Shown here: positions 30,171 through 42,699 of the stretch, one piece after another | Numbering within the stretch: position 1 is the stretch's first letter | Layout of the letters: every line of letters begins with the position of its first letter | NCBI GenBank assembly: GCA_012934845.2 | Contig: WNNJ02003776.1 | Location: 682,001-746,000 of the forward strand | DNA length: 64,000 bases | Reading direction: 5' to 3' | DNA from: Pomphorhynchus laevis | Taxonomy: Eukaryota; Acanthocephala; Palaeacanthocephala; Echinorhynchida; Pomphorhynchidae | The notes under the pieces: generated by a model | The model's database searches: none | Told to the model about the DNA's origin: nothing | What the model saw: the letters and a program-made list of their open reading frames with translations, nothing else | Position numbers and translations under genes: made by a program

Positions 30171-31264
30171 TTTAAATTTAAATTTTGTTGCTAAATAGCC
30201 TAACATAAAATAATACTGAATAATAGATATGTAATCATTTAGTAGATAAAATTTCAACTAATTATACGAGTTTCTTCAGGATACAAAATTTCTAAAATCC
30301 GAAAGAATTTACGGATTATTGATAATCGATGTGTTATCGAAATGCAAGAAAATTTATCTCTAATGAATATTTCCAATCAATTTTTAGTTGTAGATAGGAA
30401 GCTTGGAAGCATTTATCAAATCAAATTTTGACTCGTCACATACGAGCTTATTCATGAAAAAAATCAAAATCCGAAAATTCTTTTCGGATTCCTATCGGTC
30501 ATACCGCAAGTCGTGACGCTCCAGCTAAATATCAAGCTTAGCTGCTGTTAAACAAGCACGTAGTGCTTGTTCCAACATAATACCTCTGTAAGCTGATGAA
30601 GGAAGGAACGCTAGCACAGTGATGTCCTGTAAAGCCACTGCTTAAGTAAAGCATACCAGATGTAATACTGGTCATCGGTCATAGAGCGTGCGCTTAGCGA
30701 TTTCCTTTCAGAGGTTTCCTAAGGATCAAGTACTGTCAAAGTAGTGTAGCTGCAGGGCCACACTGATGAAAGCACCCTGTAGTGATAAGTAGACTAATGT
30801 CGAAACGCCCCATTGGGGGCTAAACGTATGTTGTGGGGGCATTCCGGGTTAAGCTTCTCGACGAAAATTGTAAAAAATCATGCAGTTTTATACTTTTCGG
30901 TTTGTGGCCATGTAAATCAGAATATATAAAACAATAATGTGCAGCTAAAACCTTTTCTTGGTATTGCGATTTGTGATTTAGAACATGAGTCACCATCAGT
31001 TATCACTTTTAATTTTAACGACGCAGATCGGTAACTGCAAAACTGCGTCCTTCAGATCATAAGTTGCAGATTTTATTATCCAAACTTATATCATTTCCAA
31101 ATGCAATGTTATTGCATTCGATCTATAATTTTTAAAAATTGTGAACTTTATGTTCACAATTTTTAAAGTTTTAATAAATTTCTTAAATTGAAATACTATT
31201 GTCCACAGCTTCCGTAACGCAGCGAAAGCTATGACAATATATAATAACTAACTCATTATTTGAT
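30171..31264. other. No gene recognised
   Basis: 30460-30860 is less AT-rich, with GCCCCATTGGGGGC (30824-30837), a short stem, and CTGATGA/GAAAC words reminiscent of Penelope-element ribozyme cores, but helices do not form. Possibly a G-element 5' region or unrelated host intron. Confidence 0.4.
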
Positions 31265-31975
31265 CTGATTAGTTTTTGCATCTTAATAAAACCAATATCA
31301 ATGATAAAGAAGGTATATACCTAGATATAAACATTAAATTAACATCAATTTAAACTACTTTTAATTTATATCGTAAATATGACATTTATTAGAAACATAC
31401 TTTTGAATGCTCATTCATGCATACCATATAATATAAAATATAATGCATTAAATAATGAAATTTTAAGAATTGCAACAATTTTGGCTTTCTTCAAAATCAT
31501 TTAAATAATTTGATTTAAATTAAATAAATTAATTCTAATAATTTGTATTCAATAAGCTAAAAAAATTTTCCAGGTAGCCTTATTCTTTATATACCTAGAT
31601 ATGAACATTAAATTAACATCAATTAAAACTACTTTTAATTTATATCGTAAAGATGACATATTAAAATTTACAAGAAACATATTTTTGCATGAGCATTCAT
31701 GCATACCCTATAATATAAAATATAATACATTAAATAATGAAATTTTAAGAATTGCAACAATATGTAATGGTATTGGCTTTCTTCAAAATCATTTAAATAA
31801 TTTAATAGATGCATATTTTAAACTAGGTTACTATAAAAATAACATCAAGCAGAAAATAGTAAAATATCAATCAATCAATCAACACAATAATATTAATAAT
31901 AAATTTAAAATCATTAGCGGAAATTATTTATGGATGGATAATAAAAAATATACTTTGTATTAGAATAAGATACTT
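31265..31975 (+). pseudogene. Family G RT C-terminal part, two overlapping pieces
   Basis: 31601-31963 is open and reads MNIKLTSIKTTFNLYRKDDI, then LHEHSCIPYNIKYNTLNNEI and FKLGYYKNNIKQKI. It is the longest uninterrupted C-terminal segment of G and lies on the plus strand. 31300-31510 is a broken partial duplicate of the same segment. 5' RT motifs are missing. Confidence 0.6.
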
Positions 31976-33429
31976 TTTTCGAAGAAAAAGATTTATTATA
32001 CACACAATATAAGGTTACCCGCAAATGGTTCCAAAATATTAAATTTAAACTAATTTTTTAGGTGATGTAAGTTATCGTCACATTGGACGATTGATTGCGG
32101 ATCAAAGAATATTAATAAATATAAGATACAATAATATAATATGATACAATAATATAATATTAATACATATAATATCTGTAATATATTATATATAATATAT
32201 AAATATTATATATAATATTATACATATATTAATCCGAATAATATTAATACATTAGATTATAAAATTTTAAGGATATAAAAATCAACAAACGAATTACGTC
32301 AGAGGAAATACGTCATTAGCATGTATTTAGCCCATTTAATTATGAATACCACAGAAAATATTTAAATTTTCAAAAGTAATCAATTTAGAATAATTAACTT
32401 AAATTTAAGACTGTAAATATTTATGTTTAGATAGTTTATTATGGCAAATATACAAGCAAAAGCATTCTCTGCAATTATGAACAGGACTATAAAAGGAAAG
32501 GCATCGTAATATTCAAAAACGAATAATTTGAATTCGATTGAAAAATTCTGCTTAAAGAATTTTGATTGTAAATCATCCAACTTTTTTAATTTAAAATCTG
32601 AAGGATAAGATTACAGATTAAATTTTTATTTAAAATAAAGGCTTATTAAATTTTAGTATTTTCACGAAATACCCATTCTATTAAATTAAACATCAAACTG
32701 ATTCAGTTGTAGCTCATTTTTATAATCATTTTGTATCAGAAAATGTTCTGTTAGAAAATTTTACGCATTTTAAAAACGTAAAGTTATGGTATAACTTAAA
32801 ATTAAGTTATAATTTAAAATTTTATTAAAGCGACATCAAATGCCACTGCTTGTCTTTAAAGATTGAACGAAAAGCATATACAAAAATGACAATTCGGTAT
32901 AACTTAGTATAACTTAGATACTCTAATTTGGTGCTGAACTTAAAATTATCTTGATTTAAAACTTTTACAGAATCATGTTATTTTTCATAAAATTATAAAA
33001 TTTGTACTGATAAAAAGTATTATATTATAAATCATAATTATAATAAAATGATTATTAGCAAATTTCACGTATTTTAAAAATATACCATATTTAATAGAAT
33101 GTAAATATGTACAAATTTCCTCAAATATCTTAAAAATTTACAGGAACGAATAAATTGAGCGAGTAAAAAGGTTATTGAATAATCTTTTAAAGGTCAAAGC
33201 ATGACACTTGAAAAGTACTAGTGCAATAGTCAAAAAAATGGTAAGTAATATTGTTTAATTTATTTTCTTTCGATGTTTAAACGCACTGTACAATATAAGA
33301 GCACATCGAATGTATCATATACAATAAAAATGTTATATTCCAAGGCAATGTTATATTGCCTAGGCTCATGACCACCGCTTTTGTATGAATTGACTCTATA
33401 TTACTAAAATGTAGAGTCAATTCATAAAA
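31976..33429. other. AT-rich non-coding with one strong hairpin
   Basis: No gene. TATGAATTGACTCTA (33384-33398) is perfectly inverted at 33412-33426, just before the satellite. 32285-32330 holds a scrap of G 3' region (GAGGAAATACGTCATTAGCA). Confidence 0.5.
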
Positions 33430-36400
33430 AAGTGAACACAAAATAACTTCAACGCTCAGTAGCAATGAATAATCATTCTGTCATATCTCCAAGGTATATT
33501 CAAAGTTTCATCATTACTACGACAGCTTTTTTAACTATTTTGATGTTCAAAAAATAACATACTGTAAAATAAATATACTTAATCACCAATAAAGTAAATA
33601 CAAGAACACATAAACGTTCAGTAGCAATGAATAATCATTTTGTCATATCTCCAAGGTATATTCAAAGTTTCATCATTACGACAGCATTATTAACTATTTT
33701 GATGTTTAAAAATTAAGATAGTTTAAAATAAAATGTAAATCCATAAAAAAGTGAAAACAAAATAACTTCAGCGTTCAGTAGTAATGAATAATCATTTTGT
33801 CATATCTCCAAGGTATATTCAAAGTTTCATCATTACGCCAGCTTTATTAACTATTTTGATGTTTAAAAATTAATATACTATAAAATAGATAAAGTAAATC
33901 CATAAAAAAGTGAAAACAAAATAACATCAACGTTCAGTAGAAATGAATAATCATTTTGTCATATCTCCAAGGTATATTCAAAGTTTCATCATTACGACAG
34001 CATTATTAACTATTTTGATGTTTAAAAATTAAGATAGTTTAAAATAAAATGTAAATCCATAAAAAAGTGAAAACAAAATAACTTCAGCGTTCAGTAGTAA
34101 TGAATAATCATTTTGTCATATCTCCAAGGTATATTCAAAGTTTCATCATTACGCCAGCTTTATTAACTATTTTGATGTTTAAAAATTAATATACTATAAA
34201 ATAGATAAAGTAAATCCATAAAAAAGTGAAAACAAAATAACATCAACGTTCAGTAGAAATGAATAATCATTTTGTCATATCTCCAAGGTATATTCAAAGC
34301 TTCATCATAACGACGGCTTTATTAACTATTTTGATGTTTAAAAATAAAGATAGATTAAAATAAAAAGTCAATCCATAAAAAAGTGAAAACAAAATAACTT
34401 CAGCGTTCAGTAATGAATAATCATTTTGTCATATCTCCAAGGTATATTCAAAGCTTCATCATAACGACAGCTTTATTAACTATTTTGATGTTTAAAAATT
34501 AATATACTATAAAATAGATAAAGTCAATCCATAAAAAAGTGAAAACAAAATAACTTCAACGTTCAGTAGCAATGAATAATCATTTTGTCATATCTCCAAG
34601 GTATATTCAAAGTTTCATCATTACGACAGCATTATTAACTATTTTGATGTTTAAAAATTAAGATAGTTTAAAATAAAATGTGAATCCATAAAAAAGTGAA
34701 AGCAAAATAACTTCAGCGTTCAGTAGTAATGAATAATCATTTTGTCATACCTCCAAGGTATATTCAAAGTTTCATCATTACGCCAGCTTTATTAACTATT
34801 TTGATGTTTAAAAATTAATATACTATAAAATAGATAAAGTAAATCCATAAAAAAGTGAAAACAAAATAACATCAACGTTCAGTAGAAATGAATAATCATT
34901 TTGTCATATCTCCAAGGTATATTCAAAGCTTCATCATAACGACGGCTTTATTAACTATTTTGATGTTTAAAAATTAAGATAGTTTAAAATAAAAAGTCAA
35001 TCCATAAAAAAGTGAAAACAAAATAACTTCAGCGTTCAGTAATGAATAATCATTTTGTCATATCTCCAAGGTATATTCAAAGCTTCATCATAACGACAGC
35101 TTTATTAACTATTTTGATGTTTAAAAATTAATATACTATAAAATAGATAAAGTCAATCCATAAAAAAGTGAAAACAAAATAACTTCAACGTTCAGTAGCA
35201 ATGAATAATCATTTTGTCATATCTCCAAGGTATATTCAAAGTTTCATCATTACGACAGCATTATTAACTATTTTGATGTTTAAAAATTAAGATAGTTTAA
35301 AATAAAATGTAAATCCATAAAAAAGTGAAAACAAAATAACTTCAGCGTTCAGTAGTAATGAATAATCATTTTGTCATATCTCCAAGGTATATTCAAAGTT
35401 TCATCATTACGCCAGCTTTATTAACTATTTTGATGTTTAAAAATTAATATACTATAAAATAGATAAAGTAAATCCATAAAAAAGTGAAAACAAAATAACA
35501 TCAACGTTCAGTAGAAATGAATAATCATTTTGTCATATCTCCAAGGTATATTCAAAGCTTCATCATAACGACGGCTTTATTAACTATTTTGATGTTTAAA
35601 AATAAAGATAGATTAAAATAAAAAGTCAATCCATAAAAAAGTGAAAACAAAATAACTTCAGCGTTCAGTAATGAATAATCATTTTGTCATATCTCCAAGG
35701 TATATTCAAAGCTTCATCATAACGACAGCTTTATTAACTATTTTGATGTTTAAAAATTAATATACTATAAAATAGATAAAGTAAATCCATAAAAAAGTGA
35801 AAACAAAATAACTTCAACGTTCAGTAGCAATGAATAATCATTTTGTCATATCTCCAAGGTATATTCAAAGTTTCATCATTACGACAGCATTATTAACTAT
35901 TTTGATGTTTAAAAATTAAGATAGTTTAAAATAAAATGTAAATCCATAAAAAAGTGAAAACAAAATAACTTCAGCGTTCAGTAGTAATGAATAATCATTT
36001 TGTCATATCTCCAAGGTATATTCAAAGTTTCATCATTACGCCAGCTTTATTAACTATTTTGATGTTTAAAAATTAATATACTATAAAATAGATAAAGTAA
36101 ATCCATAAAAAAGTGAAAACAAAATAACATCAACGTTCAGTAGAAATGAATAATCATTTTGTCATATCTCCAAGGTATATTCAAAGCTTCATCATAACGA
36201 CGGCTTTATTAACTATTTTGATGTTTAAAAATAAAGATAGATTAAAATAAAAAGTCAATCCATAAAAAAGTGAAAACAAAATAACTTCAGCGTTCAGTAA
36301 TGAATAATCATTTTGTCATATCTCCAAGGTATATTCAAAGCTTCATCATAACGACAGCTTTATTAACTATTTTGATGTTTAAAAATTAACATAGTTTAAA

Positions 36401-37790
36401 ATAAAAAGTAAATCCATAAAAAAGTGAAAACAAAATAACTTCAACGTTCAGTAGCAATGAATAATCATTTTGTCATATCTCCAAGGTATATTCAAAGCTT
36501 CATCATAACGACGGCTTTATTAACTATTTTGATGTTTAAAAATTAACATACTTTAAAATAAAAGAGTTAATCAATAACAAAAAATACAAGCCCACATCAA
36601 CGTTTAGTAGCAACGAATAATCATTTTGTCATATCTCCAAGGTATATTCAAAGTGTCATCATTACAACAGCTTTATTAACTATTTTGATGTTTAAAAATT
36701 AATATACTATAAAATAGATAAAGTCAATCCATAAAAAAGTGAAAACAAAATAACTTCAACGTTCAGTAGCAATGAATAATCATTTTGTCATATCTCCAAG
36801 GTATATTCAAAGTTTCATCATTACGACAGCTTTATTAACTATTTTAATGTTTAAAAATTAAGATAGTTTAAAAAATGTCAATCCATAAAAAAGTGAAAAC
36901 AAAATAACTTCAACGTTCAGTAGCAATGAATAATCATTTTGTCATATCTCCAAGGTATATTCAAAGCTTCATCATAACGACGGCTTTATTAACTATTTTG
37001 ATGTTTAAAAATTAACATACTTTAAAATAAAAAGAGTAAATCAATAACAAAAAAATACAAGCCCACATCAACGTTCAGTAGCAACGAATAATCATTTTGT
37101 CATATCTCCAAAGTATATTCAAAGTTTCATCATTACGACAGCTTTATTAACTATTTTGATGTTTAAAAATTAATATACTATAAAATAGATAAAGTCAATC
37201 CATAAAAAAGTGAAAACAAAATAACTTCAACGTTCAGTAGCAATGAATAATCATTTTGTCATATCTCCAAGGTATATTCAAAGCTTCATCATTACGACAG
37301 CTTTATTAACTATTTTGATGTTTTAAAATTAACATACTTTAAAATAAAAAGTCAATCCATAAAAAAGTAAAAACAAAATAACATCAACGTTCAGTAGCAA
37401 TGAATTATCATTTTGTCATATCTCCAAGGTATATTCAAAGCTTCATCATCACTACAACTTTATTAACTATTTTGATGTTAAGAAATTAACATACTTTTAA
37501 AAAATGGAGAAATCAATAATAAAGTAAATACAATACAACATTAACGTTCAGTAGCAATGAATAATCATTTTGTCATATCTCCAAGGTATATTCAAAGTTT
37601 CATCATTTCGACGACAGCTTTTTTAACTATTTTGATTTTTAAAAATTAACATACTTTAAAATATATAGAGTAAATAATAATAAAGTAAATACAAGATCGC
37701 TGCAACGTTCAGTAGAAATAAACAATCATCTTTTTATCTTCATGATATGTTTAAATTTTTATCGTAACAGCGATAGCTTTATTAACTACT
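33430..37790. repeat. Satellite array, ~158 bp monomers with higher-order repeat
   Basis: The core TCATATCTCCAAGGTATATT recurs at 33481, 33643, 33800, 33959, 34116, 34275, 34429, 34588 and on to 37573, giving 27 recognisable monomers with spacings of 154-163 bp, plus a degenerate one at ~37735. Four monomer types follow in fixed order between 34588 and 36316, with a super-period of 629 bp (34588, 35217, 35846). Edge monomers (33481-33643, 36629-37735) are more divergent. No ORF. Typical of satellite homogenised by unequal exchange. Confidence 0.9.
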
Positions 37791-37849
37791 TTGATGTATT
37801 TTATACAAATTTTTTAAAATTAACTTTATTCGCTAATGCCTACCTAAAA

Positions 37850-38870
37850 ATTCGTCGTTCTTATTACTCTCTCATAAGAACTGCACACCTTTCTTGGATA
37901 AGCTCACTTATTTAAGCCGAAAGTCTTCTTGGGGTATTTTAGACTCACTCCTCTCACATTCTACAACGATTAGTGGCATCGATCAGAACTCTTTTTTCTT
38001 ATCTTCAATCAATTCAGCAAATACTTTATCATCTATCCCGTCTACTATCCAATCATTGACTACCTCAATACAATTTTTACTTTCTAAACTCTTCTATATC
38101 CTACCTGTTTTTAGTTACGAATTTCAAATGTTCTTCTTTTAATGCCCGAAAAATCTGCTGCTGACACTCTTCTTTTGCACTTAAGCTTTTTGACATTCGG
38201 CATTTCCGCTTTTGACAATTTTGTTTAATTTTTAATCCGCAGCGCCACTTGGTCAATCTGTAAATCTGTCATCGTCCGTCTACTTCTGAAAAATCTCTCT
38301 CGACAGTTCACTGTCATCCTTATATCGTTTTATATATCTTCTCCGAACCTTATCAAAACTCTTCGAGCGTGTTGTGCTAAATCAGGCTAATACTTATTTT
38401 CTATAGTGAAATTTATATCCCCCGCTTCAATGTACTTTCCGTTCTAATAATTTCACCGAACAAGCGTGTCAAAAAAAATTTGATTAAAAATTTTGGTGAT
38501 CGAGAAAATACTTTGTAGCGTCATAATCTCCCTCGGCCTTTCCTCTGCATTCGACATCCTCAATCATTATATTCTTCTCTATCGGCTCTGTAATATCTAT
38601 GGATTTTCCAACTCCGCTTATGTCTGTTTTTTCTGTTATCTACCTGACCGTTCTTTTACTGTTCATTCAGCAGATTTTGTCTCTCAATCGTCTTCTCTCG
38701 TGCACGGGGATTATAGGTTATCGATTTTCGCTTCTATCTTTTTATTTTATGTGCTGTTTTATTTTCCCAATCAATTACCGCCTTAGTCTATTTTCCAATT
38801 TCCTAAAACTACTCTCCAACCTCACTAACGTATTGTAAACTCAACAGTTCGCGATCTACCACGCCTCCGT
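37850..38870 (+). pseudogene. Old LINE A-like remnant
   Basis: A plus-strand series of short frames parallels A ORF2: SSWGILDSLLSHSTT, YRFIYLLRTLSKLFERVVLN, GLSSAFDILNHYILLYRL (motif A), then scraps to the C-terminal region. Heavily mutated, so much older than the other A copies. Confidence 0.6.
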
Positions 38871-39170
38871 CGTTTTGTTATTTTTATTATTTATAAATTA
38901 AAAGTAATGACAAATAAAATTCAAATAATTAAATGATAAATAATAAAAAAATTTAAATCATAAATAATTTTTATATAAGATTTTATATTCAATTATTACT
39001 AAATTGAAAATTTCAATTTGAGTTTCATAAAACCCCTGCGCGGCCTGACTACCAAAACCAGTTATCCGATAGCATTACTAATAAATAATGATAAATAATA
39101 AGTACAGTAATTAATACGTCAAATATGCCTTCATACAACTGAAATTTGAAGAAGCATCTGGATAATTTAG
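38871..39170. other. AT-rich, nothing recognised
   Basis: Ends in GGATAATTTAG, a possible splice acceptor. Confidence 0.4.
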
Positions 39171-39409
39171 ACATGAAAATTCGAGCGTTAACTCTTAAGT
39201 ATAAATTAACTCCGGCAATGACGAAAAGAGCAAGACGAGTTCCAAATCATCCTAAACACAAATTCGTAATTAGCGTTTATGTTCACTATTACTACGGCAA
39301 TATAGGTACATACAAGTGCTGTTTCACCGGAGATTTGCGAATTGTAGATGCAAACGAAATGGTGAATCGTTCCAATCTCCATACATATGATCAAGCAAGG
39401 ATTGCATAA
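39171..39409 (+). CDS. Candidate last exon of the Ig gene
   Basis: If the acceptor ATAATTTAG is used, the exon starts in phase 1 like the Ig exons and stays open for 239 nt to a TAA at 39407. The translation includes KFVISVYVHYYYGNIGTYKC, which resembles Ig strand E-F with the GxYxC signature, then CFTGDLRIVDANE. There is no clear first Cys or core Trp, so if Ig it is partial or divergent. Base composition is less AT-rich than its surroundings. The distance to exon 28976 (~9.9 kb, including the satellite) is long. It could instead be a fragment of another gene. Confidence 0.3.
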
Positions 39410-39879
39410 TGTTGATCATCATACTTGATATGTTTAGTATAATTAATATAATTAACATATTAATATAATTTTTATGTATATTGATATGATTGTAATTTAT
39501 TATTTTTTATTATTATATTAATATTATAAATTTACATTATATTATAAATCATAATTTATAATAAATTTTATTCGTAAGTTTGAAATGAAAAAAACAATGA
39601 AATATTGTATGAGGATTCATATATTTTTCTAGAATGCACATGAATAATGAACGATATCTGAAGTTAATGCTCAACTTCTGTTGTTATTATCAAATAATTG
39701 ATGATCGTAAATTCGGTATTGATTAGACTAAATAATCTGATAGTTTGTGAGGCATTTTTAAACATTTTCGTTTAAAATAGTCGAAAAATATAAATCGGTA
39801 AGTACACGAGTTATAAATTTTTCGAAATTTATAGAATTGACGGTATATAATGTTTTTTAAAATCAAAAACAGTACACGT
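39410..39879. other. Intergenic, including RPL27A 3' flank
   Basis: AT-rich, with no confident poly(A) signal assigned and no other feature. Confidence 0.4.
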
Positions 39880-40347
39880 TTACGCAACAAGGATACAGGC
39901 TCCGCCAACCTTTTTGATCTTTTGCTCTGCGTGTTTTGAAAACAATCGCGCTTTAACGATGATCGGCTGATTTGGCAGTGCACCTTTGGCAAGAACCTTG
40001 GAATAACCATGCTTTGTAACATCAATCACAGGAGCACTGTCGGTAATTTGCTTAGCTTGTAGGCGGACGTGATCTGGCACCAGCGACCACAACACGTTTG
40101 TGTTGATAGCAGGACACCAAAAGTGATTCTTTAACATGTGGATTCTTCTCATTCCTAACTTGCTTATGTACCCTGGATGAAATCTATCGAAATAAGTTCT
40201 GTGATGAGTGAGAGCACCAGCGTTTCCTCTTCCTCCTGGATGTTTACGATGCTTTCCCACTCGTCCGTGACCATGTGAAACATGACCACGCAACTTTCTC
40301 GTCTTTTTTACTTTACGGGATTTACAATGACGTCTATCAGCACTCAT
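39880..40347 (-). CDS. RPL27A: 60S ribosomal protein L27a (uL15)
   Basis: Intact 155-codon frame on the minus strand for the large-subunit ribosomal protein uL15, which helps assemble and stabilise the 60S subunit. The basic N-terminus has [20 protein letters not shown] followed by HPGGRGNAG, the family signature. Then come [36 protein letters not shown] and [20 protein letters not shown], ending GGACILVA. Usual length is 148-149; this one has a longer N-terminus ([15 protein letters not shown]). The middle is divergent: [11 protein letters not shown] replaces the usual GLHHHRINFDKY. The start is the Met 5 nt inside the exon after a splice acceptor; the further in-frame Met upstream lies in the intron. 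The CDS has no intron and no degradation, so I judge it functional. Confidence 0.93.
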   Translation of the reverse strand: MSADRRHCKSRKVKKTRKLRGHVSHGHGRVGKHRKHPGGRGNAGALTHHRTYFDRFHPGYISKLGMRRIHMLKNHFWCPAINTNVLWSLVPDHVRLQAKQITDSAPVIDVTKHGYSKVLAKGALPNQPIIVKARLFSKHAEQKIKKVGGACILVA

Positions 40348-40352
40348 CGTAT

Positions 40353-40370
40353 CTGGAAAAGAATCAAACA
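40353..40370 (-). promoter_or_regulatory. Splice acceptor of RPL27A 5'UTR intron
   Basis: On the minus strand TTTGATTCTTTTCCAG precedes ATACGATG. A pyrimidine-rich tract plus CAG is a good acceptor, and a 5'UTR intron is usual for ribosomal protein genes. The non-coding first exon was not located. Confidence 0.7.
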
Positions 40371-40425
40371 ATTTAAAAATAAGAGCAGATAAGCATTCAT
40401 CTTATCTGATAATTAGTCTTATATA

Positions 40426-40460
40426 ATTTTTGGTCTTATATAATCTATAAGACCAAAAAT
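40426..40460. repeat. Perfect hairpin in RPL27A intron
   Basis: ATTTTTGGTCTTATA (40426-40440) is inverted perfectly at 40446-40460, loop 5 nt. Confidence 0.75.
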
Positions 40461-40605
40461 AATTTGATGCATCATTTGTTAAAGAGCTTTTAACTATTTA
40501 AGTTAGAGTAATATTATACATTTTGCTCTCAAATAGCTCACAGTATGGGTTCCCAACCTAGCATTCGCGAAGAATGCTAGACTGGAAAAATAAATTTTTA
40601 ATTAA

Positions 40606-40703
40606 GAATTATTAGAGCTGGATCAAAGAAAAGAGGAATTTTTTTAATTTTTAATGACTTTTTTAAATAAATCCTCTTTTCTTTGATCCAGCTTTGATAA
40701 TTC
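40606..40703. repeat. MITE, second member of the 548-671 family
   Basis: Arms GAATTATTAGAGCTGGATCA (40606 on, 32 nt) and its inverse at 40672-40703 with few mismatches. The core is A/T. Ends match the MITE at 548-671 (GGAGCTTGATCAAAGGAAAG). Confidence 0.65.
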
Positions 40704-40889
40704 TTTATAACTATTTAAAAATTTTAATTGGTCGATGTTTTATTATATTTAAAAAATAATAATCTAATATCTGCAGCAATTCTTAGTGACTTATAAACCT
40801 CTAAACACGTTTGTATTATTTATACTTAAGGTCTAAATAAAAAATAAAAATGAAAAAATACAAAGATAAGATAAAAATATACATTAGTA

Positions 40890-42360
40890 ATCTTCGTCAC
40901 AGAAAAGATTAACACTACGGGTAGTTCACCAGCAAAGAAGTACGTTCGCAACTCATTTATGCATACGTTGTACTTTGAATGATTTAGCATTGGACAGGTC
41001 TACGATGTTATCAGGAAGACTATTCAACACATTGATCGCTCGATGTAAAAGTCAGAAATGAGATGGGCATCTTCGGTGACTCAAAACTACCAATTTTTTG
41101 AATCTCCTCTACTTACCATTCTCTTATTGAACACTATACAATCCTGAAGGATACGACTAACTTGATGAACAATACGATTCATAGCCAGGAGATCATACAT
41201 TATCAGCCTCTCGCGTTTAGATACTAAACCTAAACTGCTTAAGCGAGAATGATAGGAAAGATGTTGCACATATGGGCACAATTTTGTAAAGCGACGGGAT
41301 ATGCGCTCCAAATCGTCAACTTCGTTAAACGTACAAGGAAAGACCGTCGGAGAAGCATATTTAATCACCGTCATACCAGCGCATTTTACAAATACACAGC
41401 ACAAGATGGAGTTAACTTTCTAAAATAGTTATTTATAATATAACACACTTTCCGATATTTGTTACAAATTCTATCGATGTTCGCGCGTGTCTTTAAATTC
41501 GTCTGCACCATTATACCAAGATCTTTGGCAGTCGCAGTATTTGTAATGATCTCGTCACCGAGATAATATTAATGACATACGTTGCTACGACCAAACATCA
41601 TATAAGCATATATTTCGTATTTAAACTAATTCATGTTGTTATGGACCAACGATGAACAATGTTCAACATGTCCTGAAAAACTTCACAATCTTCGAGATCC
41701 TTAATCACCTTCCACATTTTTATGTCATCGGCAAATGTAAGAATCTTACAACTTTTTAGCGAATTCAATAGCTGATTGACAAAGATATTAAGTAACAATG
41801 GGCCTAGAAAATATCTTTAAGGGAATCCGGTAGTATAAGTGCGCGAAGACAGACACCGTCCGACTCGAACTCTAAATGATCTCATGTGAAGAAAATCTAT
41901 GATCCAGTAAAGAATTATCGAGTCAATATTCTAATTTTCAAGAACAGCTAGCAACATCCGATGCGGAACCCTATCAAACACTCGACTGAAGTCTAGAAAT
42001 ACTGCGTCAACGCAATAAACTTCAGCAACATGCTCAACCCAATCTTCACGAGCGGATAATAAGTTCGTTAGGCATGAGTGACCAGACCGAAATCCGTGTT
42101 GTGCCCTATTCAGGATGCCTAGTGAATTCAAATTAGCATATAAACGTCTCTTTGATATCCGCTCAAGTACTTTGAAGACCACACTGGTAAGGATTATTAC
42201 ACGATAATTACCGACACTCTTGATGTCCCCATATTTGAAAATCGGGACAACAATGGTTGTTTTCCAGATATTTGGTAATTTTGATCTACGTAAGCTCAAC
42301 TCAAATAAAGACGCCAATGGCTCCGCTATGTATGGAGCAAGTAATGTAAGAAGATATGGG
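40890..42360 (-). pseudogene. CR1-like LINE (family D) RT, decayed
   Basis: Minus strand. 42317-41931 is open: RRSKLPNIWKTTIVVPIFK, LERISKRRLYANL, LNRAQHGFRSGHSCLTNLL, YCVDAVFLDFSRVFDRVPH (motif A). After frame changes the motif C survives as FADDIKMW (~41740). 41404-41087 gives the C-terminal region: DDLERISRRFTKLCPYVQ, LVSKRERLIMYDLLAMNRIV. The last conserved stretch (ERSINVLNSLPDNIVD-like) is at ~41040-40990. The style (ISRRFTK, GLxSxxxRR) is CR1-like. There is no endonuclease upstream, as other sequence begins near 42360. Confidence 0.7.
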
Positions 42361-42417
42361 TAAAATTCGTCGGGGCCTGCAATCGGACGTCCAGAATTTT
42401 GAACCCAAACTGAACTT

Positions 42418-42461
42418 AATTATCATTTACGGGCCCATTTGCGGGCCCGTAAATGATAATT
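42418..42461. repeat. Perfect 19-bp hairpin
   Basis: AATTATCATTTACGGGCCC (42418-42436) is inverted exactly at 42443-42461 with a 6-nt loop ATTTGC. It lies at the junction between the D fragment and E copy 2. Confidence 0.85.
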
Positions 42462-42699
42462 ACAAATTATTATACCTGTTAACTACTTACAATCGTGATT
42501 CTACAGTTGACTACCTACAATCTAAAATAAATACGAAGCCTCCCGAGAGCGTCGAGAAGCCGCCGACGAACTTTTGATACACTGATTACATTCGTTGTGT
42601 AAGTATACAACTTATAATACGCACCCAAAATGGTACGAGGACACCCCTCAAGCGAGTCTTTATGTTGTAATTGTAACGGGCCAGTCTGCATTCGCGACT

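Noticed and set aside
30755-30840. Hammerhead-ribozyme-like words (CTGATGA ... GAAAC, then GCCCC/GGGGC)
   Set aside because: Helix II does not pair between CTGATGA and GAAAC, and the helix III register is off by one; only the words match.
33430-37790. CRISPR-like array
   Set aside because: Whole 158-bp monomers repeat with no unique spacers, and the context is eukaryotic.
39880-40347. RPL27A as processed pseudogene
   Set aside because: The intact frame with a good splice acceptor just upstream and no poly(A) tail argues for a real gene, although a single coding exon alone would be compatible with retrocopying.
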